56,278 bases of DNA from an uncultured Eubacteriales bacterium (GCA_900545925.1 URAZ01000022.1:1-56278), one strand, 5' to 3'; counted from the stretch's first letter, positions 8,280-17,584 are shown. Numbers and translations: made by a program. The notes: generated from the letters alone by a model not told the origin.

Positions 8280-10781
8280 TCAATAATAGGCCGAAAGGCC
8301 AAGCGAAGCGCGGTCAAAGGTCTTTTTACCTTCATTGATGTGATAGGGGAACGAATTGTGATAATAGTTCTCCGGTGGGAATTCCCTGCGGAAGATCAGA
8401 TAGCGCGTATCCGGAGCAGTCTCAAACGAGAGGATCTTCCCATCCAGTGTAAACGCAGCCTCCGTATGTCCCGTCCGGATGCAGACCGACGCAGTCCACG
8501 GCAGGCACACGCGGCACAGCCCGCCGCGCGTGCTCTCCACAGCGATGTAGCGGATATCGCCGTTTGCGCACTCGCTGGTCACGCGGAAGCCATCCTCCGC
8601 ACAGAGCGTAAACATGGCGGTGCGCGCTTCCGCAAGCGCGGGGAACACATAGATCACGCCGCCGCGGGACTGCAGCAGCAGCTCCAGCGTTCCCGCGAAC
8701 AGATTCGCTGCCGCTTCAAAATAGCAGTGCAGGAACCACTCCGAGGGGATCTGTGTCCGGTTTCCGAAGGCTTTTTCGTGCATCTGCTCCCACTGGGTCG
8801 CGGTGATCTCCCGCGGTAGAATCTGCGGGCGGTCGACGGCCGACCACTGCTGCGCCTGCGTGATATCGGCAAAGTGCATCAGACTGTTTGGGAACAGCTG
8901 ATAGGACGAAATGAAGTGGTGCAAAATCCGCTCTGCGTCCTCACGCATACCGAGGCGCGCCGCCGTCTCCGGCGAAGGCGTGTGCCCGCAGCAGCCGAGC
9001 TTCCCGATCTGATAGACATCACGGTCAAATACGACGCGCGCCGTATTTCGCATGATCGCAAACAGGCGGCTGCCTGCGTCGTCCAGACCGATCCAGCCGG
9101 ACGGCCAGACGGGAGCAAGCAGCGCGGCGGGAAACGGCGAGAGCGGATACTCGCCCTGCGCATACTGTACGGGCGCGTGGCTCCACGTCTGTCCGACGCA
9201 GAAAATTTCAAGCGCCTCACCATTATGCAGCACAGTCTCCGTTTGCAGCGGCGGCAGGCGATCCAGTACAGCCTGATAGCCCGCCGCGTCCAGATCAAGC
9301 GCATATGCGTCGTTGAGCGTCAGCAGCGCATGGAATAGCGCGCGCAGCAGCACCTGATCGACAAGATTCTGTTCGAGATTCCAATAGCTTTCAAAGGCAG
9401 TCGAGCCGCCGCGAAGCTGCAAAACACCGCCGCGAAGCTCCAGTAGATTCTGATAAAATTCCGCGCACGCCGTCATGACGGGCAGCGCACGTTCACGCAG
9501 GAAGACCTCGTCCGGCTGATAGCGGACGCGGCGATAGAAATCCAGCGCGATCTGCGCGCCGACGCTGAGGTTGCGGACAGTATCCGGTTCGATCGCCTGA
9601 AAGCCGTTCAGGTTGGAAATGTCGGAGTAAAACGCACCCTCCACGCCAAAAAGCCGCTTCGCGTCGGCAATCGCGTGCGGGAGCATGCGGAACCGGTAAT
9701 CCAGATAGTTTTCACACAGCTCGCCGTGTCCGACGGCGTACAGTCCCCAGTAATTCTGCTGGTGGTTCCAATGGTAGAAATGGCCCCAGTTCCGCGCGTC
9801 GCGGAACCAGCCCCAGAGCCCGGCAAACGTCAGAGGATTTTTTCCGCGGTTTCCGCAGCCCATCTGGTACAGGTGCAGATAGCAGAGGTTTTCCAAATAG
9901 TCGTTCTCCTGCAGATGGAGAAAGCTGCGGCTCCAGAAATCCTGCCAATACCGGCAATGCGTCTGCCATAAAGACGGCGCGTCCTTTGCCGCTGTCAGCG
10001 CGGCCAGCGTATTTTCCCGCACAGATGCCTCCGCGCTCGCCCGTGCCGCCAGATATAAGGTCAGGCGGTGACGCTTCTGCTTTGGAAAGCGGCAGCATAC
10101 CGCGTGACTGTTCAGCTGCTCTGGCTCCCCGCCGCAGGATACGGCCAGCGCCGTGCGGCAGCGGCGAAGTGCCTGCGTGACGAGCAGCGCGTCCCGATTG
10201 GCCTCCGCACGGACGCAGTACAGGTTTTTATCGTGGATATCCAGAATCTGCTCATAGTGGTGGAAGAAGCTTGGACTGGGCCATTTATCGATCTGAATTT
10301 CCAGTGCAGCCTCCTCGGTCTGCTCGATCTCCAGCTCCAGAACCAGAACATCCGGCTCACGCGGCGCATACAGCTTCCAGCTTGCTTCGGCAAACGGCGT
10401 TTTCGCGCGGCCCTCGATGGAGGCGGTCGACAGGATCAGCCGCTGCTCAAACGCTTCGAGATAGACCCAGTCGAAAATTGGAAGCGTAGAGCGGATGCTC
10501 AGGTGTCCGCAGGAGACCGGCGCGGTCTGGCGCTCCTCCGCCTCCCATGCCCATGCCTGCATGGCCCCGTCCGGCGCGTAATCCAGTGCGTCGGCGTGGT
10601 TGACCGTCAACTCCAAACCGTAGGCGGTCTGGTACAGAAGCCCGCCCGCGTCGCCGGTTCCGACCGGCACGCCGTCATAGGGCCGAAGCGCCGGGCGGCG
10701 ATAGACCAGATCGTGTCGCCTCAGATAGCGGCACGGATCGGTCATCGGGCCGTGGTCGTCATAGTGAATGGCCTGATACAT
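8280..10781 (-). CDS. GH95-like six-hairpin glycosidase
   Basis: An 833-residue protein without signal peptide. The N-terminal region (YRRPALRPYDGVPVGTGDAGGLLYQTAYG) resembles the N-terminal beta-sandwich of GH95 and DUF5703-type glycosidases. The middle part (about 300-650) has the helical pattern of an (alpha/alpha)6 barrel: GLWGWFRDARNWGHFYHWNHQQNYW, then GGSTAFESYWN and a C-terminal beta domain. The same PxGxGDxG opening is in its neighbour, so the two are probably distant paralogues with different linkages. AGGGAGG precedes the ATG. It follows the permease gene by 18 bp and is 6 bp from the GH95 gene, so it belongs to the same operon. The exact substrate is unknown; a fucosylated or related deoxy-sugar glycan is the best guess from context. 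Confidence 0.65.
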   Translation of the reverse strand: MYQAIHYDDHGPMTDPCRYLRRHDLVYRRPALRPYDGVPVGTGDAGGLLYQTAYGLELTVNHADALDYAPDGAMQAWAWEAEERQTAPVSCGHLSIRSTLPIFDWVYLEAFEQRLILSTASIEGRAKTPFAEASWKLYAPREPDVLVLELEIEQTEEAALEIQIDKWPSPSFFHHYEQILDIHDKNLYCVRAEANRDALLVTQALRRCRTALAVSCGGEPEQLNSHAVCCRFPKQKRHRLTLYLAARASAEASVRENTLAALTAAKDAPSLWQTHCRYWQDFWSRSFLHLQENDYLENLCYLHLYQMGCGNRGKNPLTFAGLWGWFRDARNWGHFYHWNHQQNYWGLYAVGHGELCENYLDYRFRMLPHAIADAKRLFGVEGAFYSDISNLNGFQAIEPDTVRNLSVGAQIALDFYRRVRYQPDEVFLRERALPVMTACAEFYQNLLELRGGVLQLRGGSTAFESYWNLEQNLVDQVLLRALFHALLTLNDAYALDLDAAGYQAVLDRLPPLQTETVLHNGEALEIFCVGQTWSHAPVQYAQGEYPLSPFPAALLAPVWPSGWIGLDDAGSRLFAIMRNTARVVFDRDVYQIGKLGCCGHTPSPETAARLGMREDAERILHHFISSYQLFPNSLMHFADITQAQQWSAVDRPQILPREITATQWEQMHEKAFGNRTQIPSEWFLHCYFEAAANLFAGTLELLLQSRGGVIYVFPALAEARTAMFTLCAEDGFRVTSECANGDIRYIAVESTRGGLCRVCLPWTASVCIRTGHTEAAFTLDGKILSFETAPDTRYLIFRREFPPENYYHNSFPYHINEGKKTFDRASLGLSAYY

Positions 10782-10799
10782 ATGGATCCTCCCTGCGTC

Positions 10800-11654
10800 T
10801 CAGCCCTTGATGCCGCCGATGTTCGTCCCGCGGAGCAGCTGCTTCTGCCCGATGAGAAACAGCAGAATCGTCGGGATCAGCGCCAGGATCAGCGCCGCGA
10901 ACAGCGCGCCCCAGTCGGTCGCGTAGCGCTGCTGCTCATAGAGCGTTGCGAGGCCGATAGGCATGGTCTTCTTCGTCTCATCCGTCAGCATGATGAGCGC
11001 AACAGGGAATTCGTTCCACGCGCTCATTGCCGTGATCATGCAGACCGTCACAATGCCGGGCTTTGCCATCGGAACGATCACATTGCGCAGAACGCCGAAA
11101 TTCCCGCAGCCGTCGATCATGGCGGCCTCCTCATAATCCTTTGGAATGGAGCTCATAAAGCCGGAAAGGAGAAAAATTGCAAACGGGAACTGCATCGTCG
11201 CGTACAAAACGCCAAGAGCCAGCCGGTTGTTAAGCAGATGCAGATCCTTCATCTGCAGAAACAGCGGGATCATGATATAGGTCGCCTGAATGAAAATCGC
11301 CGCCATATACATCCCGAGGATCTGCTTGGAGCCGAAAAAGCGGTACCGTGCCAAACAGTAGGAGCACGGGATCACGCACAGCACGAGCACAACCACGCTG
11401 ACGCCGACGACAAACAGCGAGTTCCAGATATTGTCCAGCAGATGCGATTTTTCAAATGCGCGCACATAATTATCCCATTCCAGATGGGAGGGCAGCGTAA
11501 ACGCGTCCGCGAGGAATTCCGTATTGGTTTTGAAGGAGGAATAGAGGTTCCAGAGCAGTGGAAAGAGCATCGTAACGGAGATCGCGATCAGAAGAAGCCG
11601 CGTGATCCATTTCCATGCCGCCGTTTTTAAAAGGCCCTGTTCGTTGCTTGTCAT
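10800..11654 (-). CDS. Carbohydrate ABC transporter permease, MalG/CUT1 type
   Basis: A 284-residue inner-membrane permease with six predicted helices, the first at about residues 15-37 (ITRLLLIAISVTMLFPLLWN). The cytoplasmic EAA loop is EEAAMIDGCGNFGVLRNVIVPMAKPG near residues 175-205, the contact site for the ATPase subunit. Length and motif match the MalG-like partner of CUT1 sugar importers. Its start overlaps the stop of the MalF-like gene by 4 bp, showing coupled translation. No ATPase gene is in this operon, so a shared MsmX-type ATPase from elsewhere is expected, as is common in Firmicutes. Confidence 0.9.
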   Translation of the reverse strand: MTSNEQGLLKTAAWKWITRLLLIAISVTMLFPLLWNLYSSFKTNTEFLADAFTLPSHLEWDNYVRAFEKSHLLDNIWNSLFVVGVSVVVLVLCVIPCSYCLARYRFFGSKQILGMYMAAIFIQATYIMIPLFLQMKDLHLLNNRLALGVLYATMQFPFAIFLLSGFMSSIPKDYEEAAMIDGCGNFGVLRNVIVPMAKPGIVTVCMITAMSAWNEFPVALIMLTDETKKTMPIGLATLYEQQRYATDWGALFAALILALIPTILLFLIGQKQLLRGTNIGGIKG

Positions 11655-12565
11655 ACATTTACCTCCTCGGAGCCAGAAAGTCTGCGGGAGATCAGGGAAA
11701 GCACAATGGAGATCGCAAGGGAGAACACGGAGATCGCCATTGCGTAGCCGAAGTTGCCGTTTACAAAGCCCTGCTCATACATATATTTCAGTAGAACCGT
11801 CGACGCGCCGTTCGGTCCGCCGCCGGTCATGACCTGCGAGAGCACAAAGCTCAGCACGAGCGTGCCGGACATGGCCAGAACGAACGTGATGCCGATGATG
11901 TTTTTCATCAGGGGAATCGTGATGCTGATGAATTTCCGGGTGCTGGACGCGCCGTCCAGCGTGGCGGCCTCATAGATCTCCGGCGAAATGCCGTCCATGG
12001 CCGCGATGTGCATGATCATATAATAGCCCGTGGCCTGCCATACGAGCGCGATGGCAATGCACCAGAGCGCCGTTCTGGAATCGCCTGCCCACGGCAGAAC
12101 GAATTGTCCGAGACCGATCTTCTTCATCAGCGAGGTCAGCAGGCCCATCGTCGGGTGGAAGACGAACGACCAGATAATTCCCACGACCGTCATGGAAACC
12201 AGATTGGGAAAGTAGAGCACCGTCCGGTAAAGGCCGCGCTCGGGCAGCTTGGACTGGTGGATGACAAATGCCAGGATCAGCGCAAGCGCGATCGTCACGA
12301 CCGGCACAACGGCCAGCAGCTTGAACGTATTTCCGAGCGCCTGCAGAAACGACTTGTCGCGGAACATATACGTATAGTTTTCCAGTGCACAGAATTTGGG
12401 GTTCAGGCTGAGCGCGGTGGCGTTCGTAAACGACAGCAGGCAGGCGCGGATCGTCGGGAGGATCGTAAAAAACAGCGTCAGGATCAGCGCCGGAAGTACG
12501 CAGACGCAGATAAAGCCGGCCGGATTCCGCCGCCTGCGCGCGGCCTTCCGCATTTTTTTCGGCAT
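11651..12565 (-). CDS. Carbohydrate ABC transporter permease, MalF/CUT1 type
   Basis: A 304-residue inner-membrane permease. The first helix follows a strongly basic N-terminus (KKMRKAARRRRNPAG). The EAA loop is YEAATLDGASSTRKFISITIP near residues 205-230. The last loop, SQVMTGGGPNGASTVLLKYMYEQGF, is typical of MalF/UgpA-like subunits of CUT1 importers. ATG 12565 is chosen because GAGGTG lies 6 bp before it; a GTG three codons upstream overlaps that site. It pairs with the MalG-like permease downstream and the lipoprotein binding protein upstream. A strong stem-loop lies between it and the binding-protein gene. Confidence 0.9.
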   Translation of the reverse strand: MPKKMRKAARRRRNPAGFICVCVLPALILTLFFTILPTIRACLLSFTNATALSLNPKFCALENYTYMFRDKSFLQALGNTFKLLAVVPVVTIALALILAFVIHQSKLPERGLYRTVLYFPNLVSMTVVGIIWSFVFHPTMGLLTSLMKKIGLGQFVLPWAGDSRTALWCIAIALVWQATGYYMIMHIAAMDGISPEIYEAATLDGASSTRKFISITIPLMKNIIGITFVLAMSGTLVLSFVLSQVMTGGGPNGASTVLLKYMYEQGFVNGNFGYAMAISVFSLAISIVLSLISRRLSGSEEVNV

Positions 12566-12588
12566 ATAATACACCTCTTTCTGAAAAG

Positions 12589-12624
12589 GGCCCCGCTGAG
12601 GCTGAACCCAGACTCAGCGGGGCC
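12589..12624 (-). terminator. Intra-operon stem-loop between binding-protein and permease genes
   Basis: A perfect 12-bp GC-rich stem (GGCCCCGCTGAG with its complement) closes a 12-base loop. On the minus strand it is followed by only four Ts, so it may act as a partial terminator and mRNA end stabiliser, leaving more binding-protein transcript than permease transcript. Such hairpins are common after binding-protein genes. Confidence 0.65.
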
Positions 12625-12646
12625 GGTGATAACGGAGGATCTTCTT

Positions 12647-14077
12647 TTATCTGGCTGCGTTGACCTCGGCGATGGCTTCTTCCACACCGGCAGCCCACTG
12701 CTCAGGCGTCATGGTGCCGTTCATCACATCGGACAGCGGATTGAAGACCATGTCGCTGACGGAAACCTTCGTGCCCTCGGGCAGCGCGGCAAAGCCGAAC
12801 ACCATGCTCTTGCCATGCTCATAGACCACGTTCATGTTGTAAACGCCGGGCGTGAGGTACTCTTTGGCCCATTCGGTCGCGGCCTTCAGCGCGTAGATGC
12901 CGCCGGACTTTTCCGCAAACAGCTTGACGGAATCCTCTGTGTAGAGGAAGCGGAGGAATTCCTTCGCCAGCTCGGGGTTCTTCGCTGCGGCGGGGATCGA
13001 GAACTGCTCCACGCTGGTCATGACGTAGGGCTGGTCGCCCTTGCTCAGAACCGGTGCGTGCCACAGGCCGAACTCAAAACCGTCGGCGCGGGGCGCGTCC
13101 TTCATTTCGTTTTCCATCCAGTTGCCGTTCGGGATAAACAGCGCCTTGTTCATCATCATGTCCGTCTGCGACTGCGTGTGGTTCAGCGCGACGGTGCCTT
13201 CCATCAGATAGCCGTCCGTGGAGATCTTCTGGATGTTCTTGAGAACCTCCAGCACCTCGGGCTTGGAGAAGGAGCCTTCCACATAGTTCTGGATATCCTT
13301 GAGCGTATCCAGACCGGCGGCGGAGCCGATTGCCGGCCAGAGGACGGATTCAATGTAGCCGGGGTAAATGCCCTGATAAGTGAACAGCGCGATGCCTTCC
13401 TCCTTGGCCAGATCGCCCAGCGCGAAGAAGTCGTCCCAGGTTTCCGGCAGCTCCCAGCCCTTTTCGGCAAAGAGCGTCTTGTTGTAGACAAGGCCCATCG
13501 GAGAGGAGTTGAACGGGGCGAGATAAATTTTGCCGTCTCCATAGGGCGAGCACTTGGAGGTCTCCAGAATGCCGTCCTGCACAAGCTCCTTCAGCGGCGT
13601 GCCGCCGTCCAGACCCGGCTCATCGAAGAAGTCGGTCAGCTCGAGCAGCGCGTTTTCCTTGATGAGCGAAAGCAGAACGCCGGTCTGGTCGTTGTCGTTC
13701 ATGGAGATAAAGTCGGGATACTCGCCGGAGACGATCTGCGGACGGATGATATCGCCGATGGTCGGGCTGATCTGCATGTTGACCTTTACGCCGGGGTAGG
13801 CCGCTTCGAAGCGCGCGACCATCTCGTTCCAGTAATCAGGGCCGTAGCCGCCCTCGAAAATGGCGATGTTCAGTTCCTTATTTTCAAATCTGTCGGCGGG
13901 GCTTGCCTCTGCCGGGGTTTCCTCGACGGGCGCCTCGTCCGTCTTGGTTTCGGGGGCCGTTTCAGCGGGGGTGGACTGTTCCGGCTGAACCGGAGTCTTG
14001 GCCTCCTGCTTTGCGCATCCGGCAAATACGCCGATGAGCAGCAGAGCAGCCAGCAAAATCGCAAGAATCTTTTTCAT
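12647..14077 (-). CDS. Extracellular sugar-binding lipoprotein, CUT1 family
   Basis: A 476-residue lipoprotein. The signal peptide ends in the lipobox VFAGC with Cys21 as the lipidated residue. A Pro/Thr/Glu-rich spacer (residues 25-62) tethers the SBP_bac_1-type two-lobed domain, which starts at KELNIAIFEGGYGPDYWNEM. The segments NDNDQTGVLLSLI, NSSPMGLVYNKTLFAEKGWELPETWDDF and EQFSIPAAAKNPELAKEFLRFL are typical of CUT1 oligosaccharide-binding proteins. It captures the sugar and passes it to the two permeases encoded downstream. AGGAGG lies 5 bp before the ATG. The divergent YesM/YesN genes probably control it. From the operon's enzymes the ligand may be a fucosylated or galacto-N-biose-type oligosaccharide, but binding residues do not prove this. 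Confidence 0.9.
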   Translation of the reverse strand: MKKILAILLAALLLIGVFAGCAKQEAKTPVQPEQSTPAETAPETKTDEAPVEETPAEASPADRFENKELNIAIFEGGYGPDYWNEMVARFEAAYPGVKVNMQISPTIGDIIRPQIVSGEYPDFISMNDNDQTGVLLSLIKENALLELTDFFDEPGLDGGTPLKELVQDGILETSKCSPYGDGKIYLAPFNSSPMGLVYNKTLFAEKGWELPETWDDFFALGDLAKEEGIALFTYQGIYPGYIESVLWPAIGSAAGLDTLKDIQNYVEGSFSKPEVLEVLKNIQKISTDGYLMEGTVALNHTQSQTDMMMNKALFIPNGNWMENEMKDAPRADGFEFGLWHAPVLSKGDQPYVMTSVEQFSIPAAAKNPELAKEFLRFLYTEDSVKLFAEKSGGIYALKAATEWAKEYLTPGVYNMNVVYEHGKSMVFGFAALPEGTKVSVSDMVFNPLSDVMNGTMTPEQWAAGVEEAIAEVNAAR

Positions 14078-14242
14078 TGTTACCTCCTGATCTGTTTTCA
14101 GGTTCTTGGAACCCTTTGATGGTTTTATTATATCGGCCGAGCTGCGAACCGAACATACAGAAAATTTACAAAAGCCTGAAGGATATTGACTTTTTGCCGA
14201 AGATGTGCTTTTTTAGAAATAGATTGGATGGAGGGGACTGCC
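14078..14242. promoter_or_regulatory. Divergent control region of the glycan operon
   Basis: This 165-bp gap separates the transporter operon (minus) from the two-component genes (plus). A TATAAT reading leftwards is at 14127-14132, with only a weak -35. Between it and the AGGAGG lies a perfect palindrome, GGTTC-TTG-GAACC, at 14101-14113. Its place in the leader suggests an operator or short RNA hairpin. The YesN-type regulator is the natural candidate for controlling this region. Confidence 0.5.
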
Positions 14243-16060
14243 ATGAAAAAATCCGCGGCCCGACGTTTTTCTGTTGTGCGCACACTGCGTCATGTGCGCA
14301 TCCGATACCGCCTGCTTGCCTCGTTCCTGCTGCTGTCGCTGGTGCCGGCGCTCTGCGTCGGGCTTTACGCCTCCGGCGTCTACGCGCGGGCCATGTCCGG
14401 CAAGCTCCGGCAGTCGGCGGAGCAGTCCGCGTATCTGCTGAATGAGAATTTCATCACGGAGCTGAACAAATTCCGCGGCTATCTGAACACCATTTCCGTC
14501 ACGGACGCAGTGCAGAACGCGCTGTCCGCGCAGCAGGAGTCAGCGTTCACGCTCGACGCCGAAAGCGTGAACGAGATCGCGGACGCGCTGCGGATGATCC
14601 CGTTCCAGTCCACCTATCTCAAGAATATCCGCGTGGTCGACCGCGATCACAACATTCTGTATGATCTCGGCTACGACGATATTTCGCGTGAGCGCTTCGC
14701 CGAGGTGCTGCGCGTGATCGACGAAACCGTCGGGTATGATTCCCTGCAATATATCCGGACCTACCGCAACTATGACAAGATCGTGCTGGGCAGAAAAATA
14801 TACAAATTCGGAAGCGTCGAGCGGCCCATCGGCTACATTCTGGCCTACATCGACGAGAGCTTTGTCAGCGACGCGCTGCTTGCCAACGTTTCGTTCGGCG
14901 CAGGCTCCAACGTTATGCTTCTGAATGAAGCCGGTCAGGTCATCTCCTCGCAGGATAAAGCCCTGCTTGGCTCCGGCTATCTGGACAGCGGCACGTTTGC
15001 TGAGCTCCGCGCCTCCGCACAGGCCGCTGCCGGTCAGACCGTCTCCGCGCCGATCCTCGCGGGCGGCGTACAGGCGCTTTCGATCTCCGTTTATGACCGT
15101 GAGCTGAACAGCTATCTCGTCATTACCATTCCGCAAAGCTATTTTACGGAGGAAACACGGCAGATCAACCGCTCCCTGATTCTGGTCTGCGTCCTGCTGA
15201 TCGTGCTGAGCCTGCTCTGCACGACGGTCGTATATTCCAGCATCATGCAGCCGATCAACCATATGGTTGCCATGTGCAACATCACGTCGGACGCCGATCT
15301 GGATAAATCGATCGACGACCAGAGCAAGGACGAGCTGGGCTTTCTGGCCCGCACCATCGACAATATGATCGCGGAGATGAAGCAGCTGGGCATCCAATAC
15401 GCTGCGGATCAGCGGCAGAAGCGGAAGCTGGAGCTGGAAATGCTGCAATATCAGATCAATCCGCATTTCCTGTTCAATACGCTGGGCAGCCTGCGGTTCG
15501 TCGCGCAGCTCAACGACGTGCCGGTGCTGGAGGAGGGAATTTCCTCGCTGTCCTCGCTCCTGCGCCATTCGCTGGTCAAAAAGCAGGAGCTGATCCCAAT
15601 CTCGGCGGAGATCGAAAACCTGAGGAACTATTTCACGCTGCAAAAAATCCGCTATGCCGGAATGTTTGAGGTGGAATACCGGCTTGAGCCGCAGACGCTC
15701 GGCTGCGAGATCCCGCGCTTCACGCTCCAGCCGCTGGCGGAGAACGCCATCATACACGGAACGGCGGACGGCCGGTGCATTACCATTACCGTGGAGAGCC
15801 GGTTCAAGGGCGCGGATATCGAGCTGCTCCTGCGCGACAACGGCTGTGGCTTTGACATGGGCGGCTCTGCGGAAAAGGCGGCGGAGCGGTTTTCCGGGAT
15901 CGGCCTTTCCAACGTGGATCAGCGGCTGCATCTGCATTATGGAAAGGGCTACGGCCTGCAGGTCACAAGCAGCCCGAATACGGGAACCTGCTGCCGGATT
16001 CTGCTCCCGCAGCGCATCTGGAAGGAGGAATCGAACGGTGTATCAGGTTCTGCTGGTTGA
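14243..16060 (+). CDS. YesM-type sensor histidine kinase
   Basis: A 605-residue membrane kinase. Membrane segments lie at about residues 25-50 and 305-330, enclosing an extracellular sensor of roughly 250 residues. A HAMP region (IMQPINHMVAMCNITSDADLD) and the His_kinase domain follow. QINPHFLFNTL contains the phosphoacceptor His408. The ATPase domain has LAENAIIHG (Asn501) and the G boxes DNGCGFDM and GIGLSNVDQRL. ATG 14243 is chosen because GGAGGGG lies upstream. Its stop overlaps the response regulator by 23 bp. YesM/YesN pairs in Firmicutes sense extracellular glycans and switch on neighbouring uptake and hydrolase operons, which fits the divergent transporter operon here. Confidence 0.92.
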   Translation: MKKSAARRFSVVRTLRHVRIRYRLLASFLLLSLVPALCVGLYASGVYARAMSGKLRQSAEQSAYLLNENFITELNKFRGYLNTISVTDAVQNALSAQQESAFTLDAESVNEIADALRMIPFQSTYLKNIRVVDRDHNILYDLGYDDISRERFAEVLRVIDETVGYDSLQYIRTYRNYDKIVLGRKIYKFGSVERPIGYILAYIDESFVSDALLANVSFGAGSNVMLLNEAGQVISSQDKALLGSGYLDSGTFAELRASAQAAAGQTVSAPILAGGVQALSISVYDRELNSYLVITIPQSYFTEETRQINRSLILVCVLLIVLSLLCTTVVYSSIMQPINHMVAMCNITSDADLDKSIDDQSKDELGFLARTIDNMIAEMKQLGIQYAADQRQKRKLELEMLQYQINPHFLFNTLGSLRFVAQLNDVPVLEEGISSLSSLLRHSLVKKQELIPISAEIENLRNYFTLQKIRYAGMFEVEYRLEPQTLGCEIPRFTLQPLAENAIIHGTADGRCITITVESRFKGADIELLLRDNGCGFDMGGSAEKAAERFSGIGLSNVDQRLHLHYGKGYGLQVTSSPNTGTCCRILLPQRIWKEESNGVSGSAG

Positions 16061-17579
16061 CGACGAGCCCATTCTCCAGCTTGGTATCCGGAGAATGCTG
16101 GAGGGTGCAGCAGACTATCAGATCTGCGCCTCAGCCCGCAACGGCGAGGAGGCACTGCAGTATTTGCAGGCGCATCCCGTGGATATTGTCATGACCGACC
16201 TGAAAATGCCGGTCATGGACGGCATCACGCTCATCAAGGAGCTCAAGCGCCGCCAGCTGCCGGCGCCGGTCATCGTCTTGAGCAATTACTCAGATTTTGA
16301 GCTTGTGCGCGAGGCGCTGACGGAGGGAGCGTCCGATTACGTTCTGAAGCTGGATCTGACGGCGCAGACGCTTCTGAAGCATCTGGACAAGCTCGCGGCA
16401 AACCTGAACGCGGTCCGCCGGACACGGGGGGAGCAGCTTCCGCCGCAGGAGCAGGGCGAGTTGCTGCAATCCCGCCTGCGCACATTTTTTCTGGAATTGC
16501 AGACCGCGGACGACCATATCCCCGACCTTCCGCCCGGGCTCCGGCCCCCGTTTCTGGTATTCACCGTGTATTTTCAGGATGACGCGATCAAGCCCGGCCG
16601 CCTGCGGCGCGTGCTGCCGCACATGGAATCCGTGCTTCGCGCGTTTCTGAGCGATATGCACATCCAGCCTGTGATCCTGCATCACAATGCGCTCCTGTGT
16701 CTGGCCTCCACAGCCTGCGGCGCGGAGGGCCTGCAAAATCAGCTCCGCCTGCTTCAGCGGCAGCTTGCCACGTTCTTTTCCGCCGCGCCAGTCATCTGCT
16801 TCTGCGCAAACGTCGGCGATCTGCCCTGCGCAAAGGAGGCGTCTTCGCGCTGCGCTGCTGCGCTTGCGCTTCGCTTTCACGGAAGCGAAGCGGCTGTGAT
16901 CCATGCGGACGCGGTCAGCCCTGCGCATTCACTCCAACAGGCCGAGATCGCGGCGCTTCTGAATCAGATTCTGGACGTGCTGCACGCGGGAAAAACGGAG
17001 GACGCGCTGGCAGCTGCGCATACGGAATTTCTGCGGTGGCAGCAGCTGCTTCTGGAGCCCGCCTGTGCAAAACGAACCTGTCTGCGGATTCTGGATTCCA
17101 TTCGATATTCTGTCGCCTCCGCTGAGGTGCCGGAGCAGTTCCTGAAGGAGCAGCAGGCAGTAGAAGCGGCGGCAGGCATATGGGAGCTGGAGCAGCATTT
17201 TTCGGACGCGCTGACCCTGCTCGCCCAATGCAAGGGGCGGCCGTTTGAGGCGCACAAACGGGAGGTGCAGGAGGCGCTGCGCTATCTGCACACGAACTAT
17301 ACGGAGAAAATGACGCTGGACTCGCTGGCCGACGCGACGTGTCTGAACCGCAGCTATCTGTGCCGCGTGTTCAAAAAGGACATGGGCGTCAGCATTTTCA
17401 GCTATCTGAACGAGCTGCGGATGAAGCGCGCCGCCGAGCTTTTGCTCCAGCGCAGCGACCGGTATATCAAGGAGATCGCAGCAGAGGTCGGCATCGACGA
17501 CCCATTTTACTTTACACGCCGCTTCAAGGAATATTACGGCGTGTCACCAAAGGAATATATCGAGCAAAATAATCAATAA
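16038..17579 (+). CDS. YesN-type response regulator with AraC DNA-binding domain
   Basis: A 513-residue regulator starting at GTG 16038 behind GGAGGA, overlapping the kinase gene. The receiver domain (1-120) has DDE at 8-10, phosphoacceptor Asp54 in MTDLKMP and Lys104 in DYVLKLDL. A long middle region (about 130-400) is weakly conserved, as in other YesN proteins. The C-terminal 100 residues are an AraC-type double helix-turn-helix: TLDSLADATCLNRSYLCRVFK and the second helix IKEIAAEVGIDDPFYFTRRFKEYYGVSPKEY. It most likely activates the divergent glycan transporter operon after phosphorylation by the kinase. A stem-loop terminator follows directly. Confidence 0.92.
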   Translation: MYQVLLVDDEPILQLGIRRMLEGAADYQICASARNGEEALQYLQAHPVDIVMTDLKMPVMDGITLIKELKRRQLPAPVIVLSNYSDFELVREALTEGASDYVLKLDLTAQTLLKHLDKLAANLNAVRRTRGEQLPPQEQGELLQSRLRTFFLELQTADDHIPDLPPGLRPPFLVFTVYFQDDAIKPGRLRRVLPHMESVLRAFLSDMHIQPVILHHNALLCLASTACGAEGLQNQLRLLQRQLATFFSAAPVICFCANVGDLPCAKEASSRCAAALALRFHGSEAAVIHADAVSPAHSLQQAEIAALLNQILDVLHAGKTEDALAAAHTEFLRWQQLLLEPACAKRTCLRILDSIRYSVASAEVPEQFLKEQQAVEAAAGIWELEQHFSDALTLLAQCKGRPFEAHKREVQEALRYLHTNYTEKMTLDSLADATCLNRSYLCRVFKKDMGVSIFSYLNELRMKRAAELLLQRSDRYIKEIAAEVGIDDPFYFTRRFKEYYGVSPKEYIEQNNQ

Positions 17580-17584
17580 GCAGC

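Noticed and set aside
12008..14119. A 703-codon plus-strand frame opposite the binding-protein gene
   Set aside because: It spans two genes on the other strand and has no recognisable domain or ribosome binding site; it is the complement of high-GC coding sequence.
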